DNA of 64,000 bases from Posidonia oceanica. Lineage: Eukaryota; Streptophyta; Magnoliopsida; Alismatales; Posidoniaceae. Below, in pieces: positions 46,715 through 56,620 of this stretch (its first letter is position 1; every line of letters begins with the position of its first letter). The DNA lies in contig JAZBRS010000049.1 in the NCBI GenBank assembly GCA_037176725.1, positions 39,424,001-39,488,000 on the forward strand. The letters are read 5' to 3'. Under the pieces are notes generated by a model. It was not told where the DNA came from. It did not search any database and worked only from the letters and a program-made list of their open reading frames with translations. A program made the translations under genes and the position numbers.

Positions 46715-47686
46715 CTACTGATAGTACTTCTTGAGGTAGCAGAGGTTGACGAGCTCAGACTGCTCGACCTGATCCATATCCTCAAGAGTTACAGCATCGC
46801 TCGAAAAGACTTGCTTGACCACAAAGGGGCCACGCTAGTTAAGTCGGAATTTCCCTCGACCGTCAGGCAAGTGAATGGCACGCAGAACAAGGTCCCCTGT
46901 CTGGAATCCCCTTGGCTGAACCTTCTTCAAGTGTGATCTAGCCATTCTCTTTTGGTAACAGTGAGCATTATGCATAGCTTGTAGCCTGTGCTCATCAATC
47001 TGATTCAGTTGGACGCAGCGGTCTTTAACCCATTCTGCTTCTTCCAACTTAGCTTCGCGTAGGATCCGCAGTGAGGGGATCTCTACCTCGATAGGCAACA
47101 CCGCCTCCATGCCATACACCAGAGAGTATGGGGTGGCACCTGTTGAAGTCCGGACAGATGTCCTATACGCCCAGAGTGCGTAAGGAAGCTTGTCGTGCCA
47201 GTCCTTATGAGTTTCCGCCATCTTCTTCAGGATCTTGACCAGATTTTTGTTGGCGGACTCCACTGCACCGTTCATTTGCGGCCGATAAGGCAAGGATCTC
47301 TGGTGTTTGATACTGAAGCTCTGCAGATAGTATTTGATCCTCTTAGCAATGAAATTTGTGCCATTATCAGATATGATTGCATGTGGGACCCCATACCGGG
47401 CTATGATATTGTTTCTGACAAACTTTTCTGTAGCCACTGTAGTTACTGTTTTGTAAGAAGTCGCTTCCACCCACTTAGTGAAGTAATCAATCGCTACCAG
47501 AATGTAACGATGACCGTTAGAAGCTGGAGGGTGGATGGCGCCAATGACATCAATCCCCCAGGTGGAGAAGGGCCATGGTGACGACATGCTACGCAGTTCT
47601 TGAGGGGGTGCCCGAATGAAGTTGCCATGCACTTGGTAGTTGTGGCATCTGCGTACAAACCGGCAGCAGTCTACTTCCATAGTTAG
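46715..47686 (-). pseudogene. pol: Integrase of element D
   Basis: The core reads 'WGIDVIGAIHPP', 'AIISDNGTNF', 'PYRPQMNGAVESANKNL', giving the triad Asp44, Asp105, Glu141 (numbered from the Met at 47680), a DD35E spacing. The zinc finger's last part reads 'RRCHNYQ', with Tyr where the second Cys of the HHCC motif is expected. A C-terminal 'GDLVLRAIHLPDGRGKFRLN' segment follows. Stops occur at 46835 and 47687, both where Trp is usual in this family (TGG to TAG or TGA). The frame then runs on to 46715. It is the same frame as RT, so it was part of one polyprotein. Inactive as it stands. Confidence 0.9.
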
Positions 47687-48370
47687 TCAGTAGTATCCTT
47701 GTAGCATTATCTTTTTGGCCAGGAGGATGCCATTCATGTGCGGGCTGCAGGTCCCTGCATGCACTTGAAGCATCAGCGCATCTGCCTCTGATTTGTTCAG
47801 GCAGCATCGGAGTATTTGATTATATGATCTCTTGTACAACTGTCCCGCCCCCAATACATACTTTGACGCCAGACGTGTCAGAGTTCTCTTGTCTACGGCT
47901 GAGGTACCGGGTGGAAAGCTGCTAGATTCCAGGAAAGCTTTTATGTCTTTGTACCAGGGCTGCTCTTCTGCTGTTGGATCTGCCTCTTCAATGCTCATAC
48001 AGTGTGCAGGCTGCTCAATGCGAGTAACAGACACATCCACTGTGCTATCTTCAGGTATGCTGAGCCAGGACGCCAGGGTTGCTAACGCATCTGCATATAC
48101 GTTCCTTGCTCGGTTCATGTATGTGAAGCGGATTCTTGCAAATTGTTCTATCAGCTTCAGCAGGTGCTCATGATATGGCAGTAGCTTCAGATCTTTTGTC
48201 TTCCACTCGCCATTGACTTGAGAGATCACCAGCATAGCATCGCCGTGCACCAGCAGCTTCTGCACCTCATGCTCGAGGGCGATATTCAGTCCTAGGATGC
48301 ATGCCTCATACTCTGCCTCGTTGTTGGTGCATCTGAAGGTCAGCTTCCTGGAGAAGAGAATCATCTGTCC
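47687..48370 (-). pseudogene. pol: Second (archaeal-type) RNase H and linker to integrase of element D
   Basis: The domain starts at the end of the preceding frame ('QWQLYFDGAV', first Asp). It goes on with 'FRCTNNEAEYEACILGLNIA' (Glu), 'LLVHGDAMLVISQV' (Asp) and 'NVYADALATLAS' (last Asp), so all four catalytic acids are present. A second RNase H of this type is the hallmark of the Tat lineage. A linker of ~100 residues leads to the integrase zinc finger ('HAGTCSPHMNGILLAKKI'). A TAG at 48371 separates it from the upstream frame. Confidence 0.9.
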
Positions 48371-50191
48371 CTAAGGCGTTGTCAGCACTGCGCCTACGCC
48401 TTGGCCTTTCTTGTTCACAGCACCATCAAAGTATAGTTGCCATTGCTCCTGATCTTCAGGGTCTTTGTCTTTAGAGTCCTCCATTGCAAACAGAATGTCT
48501 TCATCTGGGAACTGCGTCTGGAGTGGCTGATATTCAGGCAGTGGGAGATCAGCAAGATGGTCTGCCATAGCTTGGCCCTTCATAGACTTCTGAGTGAAAA
48601 AGGTGATGTCGTACTGAGACAGTAGCACCTGCCACTTAACACATCTGCCTACCATGGCCGGTTTTTGAAAGAGGAACTTGATAGGATCATGCCGGCATAA
48701 GAGCTGCACTGGGTATGCCATCATGTAGTGCCTTAGTTTCTGTGCAGCCCAGACAAGGGATAGGCAGGTCTTCTCTATTGTACTGTACTTGGCTTCGCAT
48801 TCATTGAACTTTTTGCTCAGGTAGTAAATGGAGCGCTCCTTTCTACCAGATTCATCATGTTGGCCCAAGACAGCGCCCACGGAATGCTGTGTGGTAGAAA
48901 GGTAGAGAAGTAAGGGTCTCCCTGGAGTGGGGGGAACCAAGACAGGAGGTTTGGTCAACAGCTGCTTGATCTTGGCAAATGCAGTCTGACACTCCTCGCT
49001 CCAATGAATCTGCGCATTTTTCTTCAGGAGCTTGAATATGGGCTCGCAGATGGGCGTAAGCTGTGCAATGAAGCGACTGATGTATTGTAAACGCCCAAGC
49101 AGGCCTCTGACCTCCTTTTCAGTCCGAGGGGGTGGCATATCCACGATGGCTTTGGCCTTCATCGGGTCTACCTCAATCCCCCTTTGGCTAACAATGTAGC
49201 CCAGTAGTTTGCCAGAAGACACCCCGAATACACACTTGTTGGGGTTCAGGCGCAGCTTGTACTTTCGTAGACGGGTAAAGAGCTTCTTCAAACAGGCAAG
49301 ATGATCTTTTGGCACTTTGGTTTTAGCAATCATGTCGTCTACATAGACCTCCACCTCTTGGTGCATGAGGTCGTGAAATAGTGCAGTCATGGCCCTCTGA
49401 TAGGTTGTGCCAGCATTCTTCAGTCCGAACGGCATAACTTGGTAGCAGAAGACCCCCCAAGGGGTGATGAATGAAGTCTTTTCCATGTCTTCTTTTGCCA
49501 TTTTGATCTGGTTGTAATCGAAAAAGCCGTCAATGAAGGAAAGCATCTTGTGGCCCGCTGTATTGTCGACTAGGACGTCAATGTGAGGCAATGGGAAGTC
49601 ATCCTTGGGACTCGCCTTGTTCAGGTCCCTATAGTCGATGCAGATCCGGACGTGGCCATCTTTCTTGGGCACAGGTACAATGTTTGCCAGCCACTCAGGA
49701 TAAAGGACGACCTTGAGGAAATTGACTCTATGCTGTTTCATGATCTCTTCTTTGATCATAAGCAGCCATTGCGGTCGCCATCTTCTCAATTTCTGCTTTA
49801 CTGGCTGGACATCTGGATCCAGGGATAGATTGTGCACCACTATCTCTATGTCAAGGCCAACCATATCTTCGTAACTCGAGGCGAAGACATCCGCATACTC
49901 TTTTAAGAATGCGATGAACTCTGCTTGAGCCTGGGGGGACAGCTGGGCACTGATGTGGACTTCTCTGACTTCCTCAACTGTGCCGATATTAACAACCTCT
50001 GTTTCTTCTTCAACATGGAGGTTGGGGCCTTCTGGGTCGTTGTCGTAGGGCCGGAACTCGGGCAATGGTTCGTCAATCTCGTCCTCGCTTGTATCATCCT
50101 CCTCTCCATAGGCAATAAGTTCTGAGAGGATCTCTTTCTCAAAAGAAGGATTTGTGATGTCGAAAGAGTGTATATGTTCCGCTGCTTGGCC
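48371..50191 (-). pseudogene. pol: Reverse transcriptase and first RNase H of element D
   Basis: The frame is open from 50191 (after a TAG at 50192) to the TAG at 48371, with no obvious own start, as expected inside a polyprotein. RT motifs, numbered from 50065: 'RICIDYRDLNKASPKDDFPL' about 140-158, 'SFIDGFFDYNQIKM' with Asp179, 'MPFGLKNAGTTYQR' 211-224, and 'YVDDM' 241-245. The three catalytic Asp are present. RNase H 1 follows ('LLLYLSTTQHSVGAVLGQHD'; 'YYLSKKFNECEAKYSTIEKT'); its first Asp position reads Ser-Thr-Thr and 'SRMDP' is 'CRHDP', in keeping with the decay of this domain known in Tat elements. The end holds the first strand of RNase H 2. Confidence 0.93.
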
Positions 50192-51229
50192 CTAGTGACG
50201 CTTCAGGATGGTCACGCTTACTCGAGTATTCTTGTATCCTCGGTGCGCGACCTCTGTCCTGGCAACTTCTTCTGTCTACTCTGGCCTGACTGATTCTGCT
50301 GATGCTGCTGATGGCCTTGCTGATTCTGTCACTGATATTGCTGATGGCCATGCTACTGAGGCTGCTGACAATTCTGTTACTGATTCTGCTGACTGCTCTG
50401 TTGCTGCTGCTGCTTGGACTGCTAGCGCTTCCTCCTCTGAGTCTTCTAGTGTGCTTGTGGAGGGTATGCCGAACTGGTGGCTGATCTGGGCACTGCCGCT
50501 TGCTACACTGCCTAAGTGAGGCATGTGCTGCACAAACCACCTAGACCCGCCTTCTGGTTGCAGAGTGATAAGCTCATCTGGTCTAGGGGAGTTCGGTACT
50601 GCTGAGTCTTCTTCCAGGACCATGATAGAGGCATGGTCTTCTTGTAGAGGAGGGTCCGTAGCCACGGCTTTCCCTTTCCTTTCTGCAGTTTGGTGCTCTG
50701 CCAGGTCTTCTACTATCGACTTGAGCTGTTCCTGATAAAGTAGCTCTAAGTCGGACATCCATGAATCGACCTGGGCTTCTACCGCCACTCCTTCCTCCTC
50801 ATTCAAGGGTGAGTCGACGTAGTAGGCGCCGGAGGCTTACGGCTCTGGCCCGGCTATTAGATGGATCGCTGCCCTTGATATTTGCATGGTCTGGCTCACG
50901 GGCGCGCCTGATTGCGGCAGCTTCAGCATCGGAGATCCAAACAGACTGGTCAGTGGGGCCGCAGATGGGTATGCTGCCAGGGTCACTGTTGCAGTTGGAG
51001 GGCAGGTAGAGGTGCTCTTCTAAGGGCCCAAGGGCTGGGAGACTATGGTGCTCAACTGGCCCTCTGCATCTGGCTGTGACTGTGAGAGTGCGGCCTTTGA
51101 CGCCATGGGGGCCTACCACGAAAGTTGTTGTTTTGCGGTAGGAGGATGTGAAGCGGACTGCACCGGCTGCATTCTCGGTGATGCGATTGCTGAAGTGGGT
51201 CAAGTCGCGCTGCTGATTGAATTCACTAA
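50192..51229 (-). pseudogene. pol: Acidic, Ala/Ser-rich linker between protease and RT of element D
   Basis: In the pol frame, 50276-50806 reads as an acidic segment ('MNEEEGVAVEAQVDSWMSDL') and then repeats of Ala-Ser-Val-Thr-Glu type. TAG codons at 50276 and 50192 break it. Overlapping frames on the same strand (for example 50799-51443) look longer in places, but no domain supports them. No known domain was recognised. Confidence 0.6.
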
Positions 51230-52435
51230 CTATCCCTCCAGAGAGAGTGACAGCACTACTGATGCGACTGCGACCGCAGGTAGCCTGCTTGATTGTGCTT
51301 GAAGGAGTGTCTCTGACTTCTGAGCTGCCGCTGTTGCTTGTGCTTGTGATACAGATGTGGCTGCAGAAATGTAAGAGCTTGTCAGTTCTGCCACAGGGCC
51401 TGCTGAATTGTCTGCTGTATCTGCTGAAAGTAGAGCCAAACAAACCGACCGTGGTGCCTCTGTGCTGACCAGAGCTTTGCTGCTAGTTGGGACTGCCTCT
51501 ACTGTGTCAGACTGCTCCTCATCCGAGTAGTAGTCCTCAATGCAGACCCAATCTTCTGCCGGCATCGCGGCTTGATCATCAGTTGATCCCAGAACTCTTG
51601 CACTGGTGAAGTTAGTGAGGTCTCTGGGGATGGCTGGTTCCTGATCCTTCAGCTGAAAGCAATGATCTTCGTTGGGCTTGGGCTTATAACCGAGGCCTTC
51701 AGATTTCCTCCGCTCCACCGCTACGATCGGCTCTGCGATCCCCTGGCCGTGACGCCCGAGCGGTGTACCCTTTATGTAACCCCACCTGTGACATACATTC
51801 TCGACCATCCGAAAGGGGTTGTTGTGAACGGCCAAGGAGTTGGCGCGTTCAAGATCAGGAAAGAAGTTAACCGGCTCACATTGATTAACGCGATACAAAG
51901 CTTCGGAAGTCTCAGGGTCAAAAGCGATAGTTTGTGAAGAGACGGGGGAGACTGCCTCGATCCGCTCCTTCTCAAAGTTCTCCGCCATGACGACAATGAC
52001 ATCATCACTGTGACGGTACTTTATCATTCGATGGAGGGTCGAGGGAAGGACCTGATGCTTGTGGAGCCAAGGGTGCCCAAGCAGAAAGTTGAAGTTTGGC
52101 TTCAAGTCGACGACATAGAATTCTACATCGAATACGACCGGGCCAATGGCAAGAGGAATAATGAGGATCCCCAGAGCGTCATGGTGGGTGTTGTCAAAAG
52201 TTGTCATTCCTTTCACGGCTAGTGTGATATCCTCGGCTTTGAATCCGAGCTTAGTTGCAGTACGCAAGGGGCAGACATTAAGGCCTGACCCATTATCAAC
52301 CAGCGTTAGAGGAATGCGAAAGTTCTTGAACTGAACCGTGATGAACAGGGGTTGATTGTGATTAATCCCCACTGGAGGTAGCTCATCACTCGTAAAAGAG
52401 ATGACCTAGGGTTCCGCAATCATCCCTACCATGCT
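51230..52435 (-). pseudogene. pol: Aspartic protease region of element D
   Basis: The frame reads 'LPPVGINHNQPLFITVQF', then 'PLTLVDNGSGLNVCPLRTA', where Asp-Asn-Gly-Ser is the active-site form often seen in plant Tat proteases in place of DTG. 'FNFLLGHPWLHKHQVLPSTL' follows, the typical second part. A TAG at 52406 precedes it and a TAG at 51230 ends the open stretch. After the protease the frame is low in recognisable content. It is in the same frame as RT and integrase. Confidence 0.85.
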
Positions 52436-53238
52436 TTACAAAGCTGAAGCCTCAATAGATTGGGACACACGGGCGGCTTGGAACACGCGAAGAAAAGCCT
52501 CGCGGTGTTCGGCAGAGGTGTGGATTAGGTCCCAAATGGAAATGTCGGCTTTGACCTTCTTAAGTTGAGAAGTTATGTTAGCTTTGGGTTGGTTTTTCTT
52601 GGCAGTAGGAGGGGTAGTTTTGGCAAGCTCTAGAGGGGTAGTCACAGGAGATTGGGTTGCTACAGGTTGGGCAGGGATTTGGCTTGCTACAGGTAGGTTA
52701 GAGGCCAGATCTGCTATGGGTTGGTTAGAGGGTGGGGGCATAGCAGGTTCAGGATAGTTTGGCCTAACTACCGGTGCTGGGAGTCTGTAGACCCTCCTCG
52801 ATCGCGTTACTTCCGCACACATTTCTGTGGTGTAGTTGTAAGGGACGCGATGGGTGTCCAAGGTTAAATCAATAACCACAGGAGCACGTGCTGCGAGCAC
52901 AGGAGGGGTTACAGGGGGACCTACTGGATATTGAGGTCTATCTAAATGGTAAGGTTGTTGGGGTGGGAAGGCAAGGGCTGGCTGAGGTATGCCTAGAAGA
53001 TGTACAGGGGATCCTAGCTGAGGCCACCCTAAGAGGTGGACAGGGGATCTAGGCTGGGCCCTAGCTAGGAGGTGTATAGGGGGTTGAGCCTGAGGAAGCA
53101 CAGCAGGGGGCGTGAAGGGGCGCTCCGACCTGGCACACGGTTAGATCATGTGAATTCCCGACACAGAGCCGGCAACAGCCGCAAGATAGAGATTAACAGG
53201 GAAAGGCTTAGAGATATCAGAAATAAGATCAGAAGGGT
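52436..53238 (-). pseudogene. pol: Gag-protease linker of element D
   Basis: The Pro/Gln-rich stretch (53101-52440) has two or three repeats of a 'HLLARAQPRSPVHLLGWPQ' kind, followed by 'PVVIDLTLDT' and 'KVKADISIWDLIHTSAEHRE', the conserved segment found before the protease in Tat elements. Stops occur at 53141 (TAA) and 52436 (TAA). The pol frame can be followed back to about 53270, where it overlaps the end of gag in another frame. Confidence 0.7.
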
Positions 53239-55560
53239 CTACCACAGAGGTAGTAAGCCCAGAAGGGAAAACAGAGTGGATGCCTGAGGTTCCCGCCCCT
53301 CCCGGATAAGTGTGCTCCGGTAGAGGTTGCGGACAATGCCAGAATGAGGGGGAACAGCTGAATGAGCAGATGCATGAGTGTGTGTTTGAGTGGATGCCTC
53401 GTGCGTGTCAATCACAATCGTTCCCGATTCGATTAAGTCCTGAATTACGTTCCGCAGGGAGTAGCAATTATCCGTCGAATGCCTGACACTTCGATGGAAA
53501 TCGCAAAAGAGGTTCGCCTTAAACCAATGCGGCAAGGGATTTGGGGGCGAGCGAACCTCCGGGAACTTCAAGAGCGATGCCACCTTTGGCAAGATGGCCG
53601 TGAGTGGTTCCACCAGTGGGGCGAACTTCCACTTCTCAGTGGGTGGCCTTCTTTGCCTCTGGTATGAGCCTTGTTGAACCGGTGCGGTGGGGTAGACCGG
53701 TCTAGCGGTGGTAGTGATCTGTGGTGTGGGTGGATTCCTAGGTGCAGGAGCATACACCATCTGAGCTGGGGCAAGCCGGGACGGCAAGTGAACAGGCACA
53801 GCAGGAGAGTCGACGAATGCAACAGCGGTCTTCGGAGCGTCTTTCTTCTTGGGACGGTTGTTGCTGCTACCGCTGTTGTTGTTGGAGGTGCTGCTGTTAG
53901 CACTGTTATTGCTGATCGTGGCCTGCTTAGCGAACGCAGAGAGAGCCGGGAAGTTGCCACTCCGCAAAGAACTCTCCACGCGCGCTCCAGCTCGGATAAG
54001 TGCTGCAAAAGTAGTGACTAGTTGAATGCTAAGCAGAGCCTCAAGAGATGGCTGCGCTCCTTTGATAACGATCTCAATAGACTCCTCGTCAGAGGGTCTA
54101 TCTCGAACCTGTGACGCAAGGGCACGCCAACGGCCGACGTACTCCCCGAACGGCTCGCTAGGATTCTGCTTGATTGCGATCAAGTCCGCCTGCTTTGGGA
54201 CTAGATCGAGGTTGAAGGAGTATTGTTCCAGGAATGCCTGACTGAGGTCGTTCCAAGTCTTGATAGCTGACATATCAAGCGATGTGAACCACTTGAGTGC
54301 TGTCTCGGTCAAGCTCTTTTGGAACAGGCAGATCAGCAACCTCTCGTCAGCCTGAAGCTGAGCGAGATCACCGCAATACGCCTTCAGGTGTGCTACGGGG
54401 CAGCCCCTACCATTGTATTTGTCGAAGTCTGGGATTTTGAACTTCGGAGGGAGTACCGCCTCTGGAAAGCAACAGAGGTCCCGGAATTGGTAGGTCTGGT
54501 GCTCAGTACCCTGCACTAGTCATAGTGCCTTCTCCAAGACGTCCATCCAGTTATTGATGGGGTCTGGATTTGCTGCCATAGGAGAGGGATCGGCAGGGGT
54601 AGTGAGCACATACGCCGAATAGGTCGCACCTAAGTGCTCCTCCAGATCTACCATAGCATCGCCTGGTGGAGCAACGGGATGGCCGGCGTATCCGTGCTGA
54701 GGAACTGTGTATGCAGGGATGTGTGCAGGGTTCTAGGCCTGATGCAAGGGAGGAGGGTAGACGACATGCTGTGCTGTGGGAGGGGTAGGATGCTGGAGCA
54801 CCAGTTGCTGCACAGGCGGGGTGCCAGACAGCGAGCTAGTAGGGTACTGGGCTCCAGCCAACCCAAAGGACTGACCACCAGGGGGAAGAGAAGCATGCTG
54901 TGCTAAGTATTGTGCAGAAGGAGGTGGTAAACGGGCCCCCATCATTAGAACCATGAGCAGTTGAGACGATGGTCGAGGCGGAGGTGTAGAGGTAAATGCA
55001 TGAAATGCAGGAACTGGCCTCAAAGGAACCTTAGGAGCGACAGGAGTACAGGAGGGACGAACCGATAGAGCCATGCCCTGCAGTCTCTAGGCAAGCTCCA
55101 TCAGGTGCTAGTACTGAACCTCAGGCATCCCGTTAGCGGGAACATTAAAGTGCAGTGCCCGCGAAGATTGAGAAGCAAACGGCACGGACACAGACTATCC
55201 GGGAGGAGTAGGTGCTATAGTAAAAGTCATAGCAGCGGTAGGAGGGATGTCAAAGGCGACGTATCCCTGGGAAGGAGGGGGCAATGGCGTCTCTGAAACG
55301 CGAGTAACGGTCATCAAGATAGACTCGATGACCGGATCCGGAGGAAGAGATGCGTGCCAATGTCCCGGGACATACTGAGATACCAGAGGCGTCAAGGGAG
55401 GAAACCTTGGCGTCGGAGAAGGAACAAAGGGGACAGAAGGAGCAACCGGAGGGGCCGGAGCGGAAACACCCTCCATGACAGGAGTAAAGAGAGGCTCACT
55501 GACGTACTGGACCATTGCTGACCTAAAGCGCGTGAGAATAGGGCTGCGACGGGTATGCAT
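53239..55560 (-). pseudogene. gag: Gag of element D
   Basis: One frame runs from an ATG at 55560 to 53239. Order: a Pro/Ser-rich N-terminal region; 'MALSVRP' at 55074; an Ala/Gln/Pro-rich part; and a capsid-like core ('YQFRDLCCFPEAVLPPKF', 'IPDFDKYNGRGCP', 'LLICLFQKSLTETALKWFTS', 'FGEYVGRWRALASQVRDR'). A Ser/Asn-rich hinge follows, then the knuckle C-x2-H-x4-H-x4-C in 'LFCDFHRSVRHSTDNC'. Stops: TAG at 55195, 55108, 55087 and 54733; TGA at 54520. Comparison with C shows the core is collinear. Gag and pol are in different frames here, with the switch near 53240-53300; sequence on both sides looks coding, so a small indel is likely, though programmed shifting cannot be excluded. Confidence 0.9.
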
Positions 55561-56620
55561 AGGGCGATTCCTAATAGGAGCTATCGTCGCAAAGGCGGAT
55601 AGCTCAGAAAGGGAAGGGTCGCGAACAAGGTCGCAACAGAGGTGTCAGACAGGAACAGTACTCAAGCTCCAGCAAGGGAAACTCGCTTACCGATCACTGT
55701 TGACACAAACAGAGACAAACAGGGATTAGAAACTAAAAGATAGATGCAAATGAGTTAAGTTTGATGGCATGAATGATATGTATGCTTTCTAGTATGCCTC
55801 CCTCACCTATCTAGTGTATCCTAGTAGGTGATCTACTTCGGGTATCCCTAGGCGTGCAAGTCATCGACTCAGGTTAGAAAAAGTAGGCTCCCTGTCGAAC
55901 TCCTTGCCAGAGCTGAGGAAATAATAGGGTGGTGCGTTGGTGGCCCTGACCCTGCCAAAGCGTGGGTAGTACTCTCCACTACACCGACACGACCCCTGGA
56001 CAAGGGGGGACAGACCGACTGACTTGGCCCACTCCAAAAGCAGTGGAATAAGAGGTCAGAACCGTCCTTCGCAGACTAGTAGGTGGACTCAGATGAGAAG
56101 AATGCATGCCCTATATGATGCTTATGCAAATGCTTAAAGTTTTTTATCTTGCGCATTTTATTAACCCAAGGGGGTGCAGGATTGTTTGAAGTCTCTAGTT
56201 GCTCCTAGAAGTTCTTTTTACTTGCCATTTTTAGTTAACCATGGGGAGAGCAAACAGTCTCTACTATCCTAGGCATGGCATGTGCAAAAGGGAAGAAAAT
56301 CAACCAAATATGGCAGGCAAACAACATACAACAGAGCAAAAGGCAAGTGCATAGCATGTGTGGGTGTTTGTGAGCATGATGGTGAAGAAAAACATTCATC
56401 ACGTCAAAAGGCATGTATACAGGGCATGTGCGTGTGTAGTGACATAGCAAGTGTGTAAAAGAAGCATTCATCACTCAAAAAGCATGTATTGTTGCCAAAC
56501 AAGTATGTAGACATGCATTGTGCAGGAAATAAAGCAATAATAAGCAAGCAAGATAAAGAAGGTAAAGACAAGTAAGCAGTAAAGCAAATAAAAGCAGAAG
56601 CAAGGAAATGAGCAAGTAAA
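55561..56620 (-). other. Leader of element D with conserved block
   Basis: The conserved leader block is at 55790-56110 (minus strand), with AGTCGGTCTGTCCCCCCTTG and GCACCACCC. The rest is rich in GCTTGC-type words. No PBS is found between the block and the LTR. Confidence 0.8.

Noticed and set aside
50799..51443. 215-codon frame between protease and RT of D
   Set aside because: It overlaps the pol frame region out of frame and shows no known domain; the pol frame is continuous with protease and RT.
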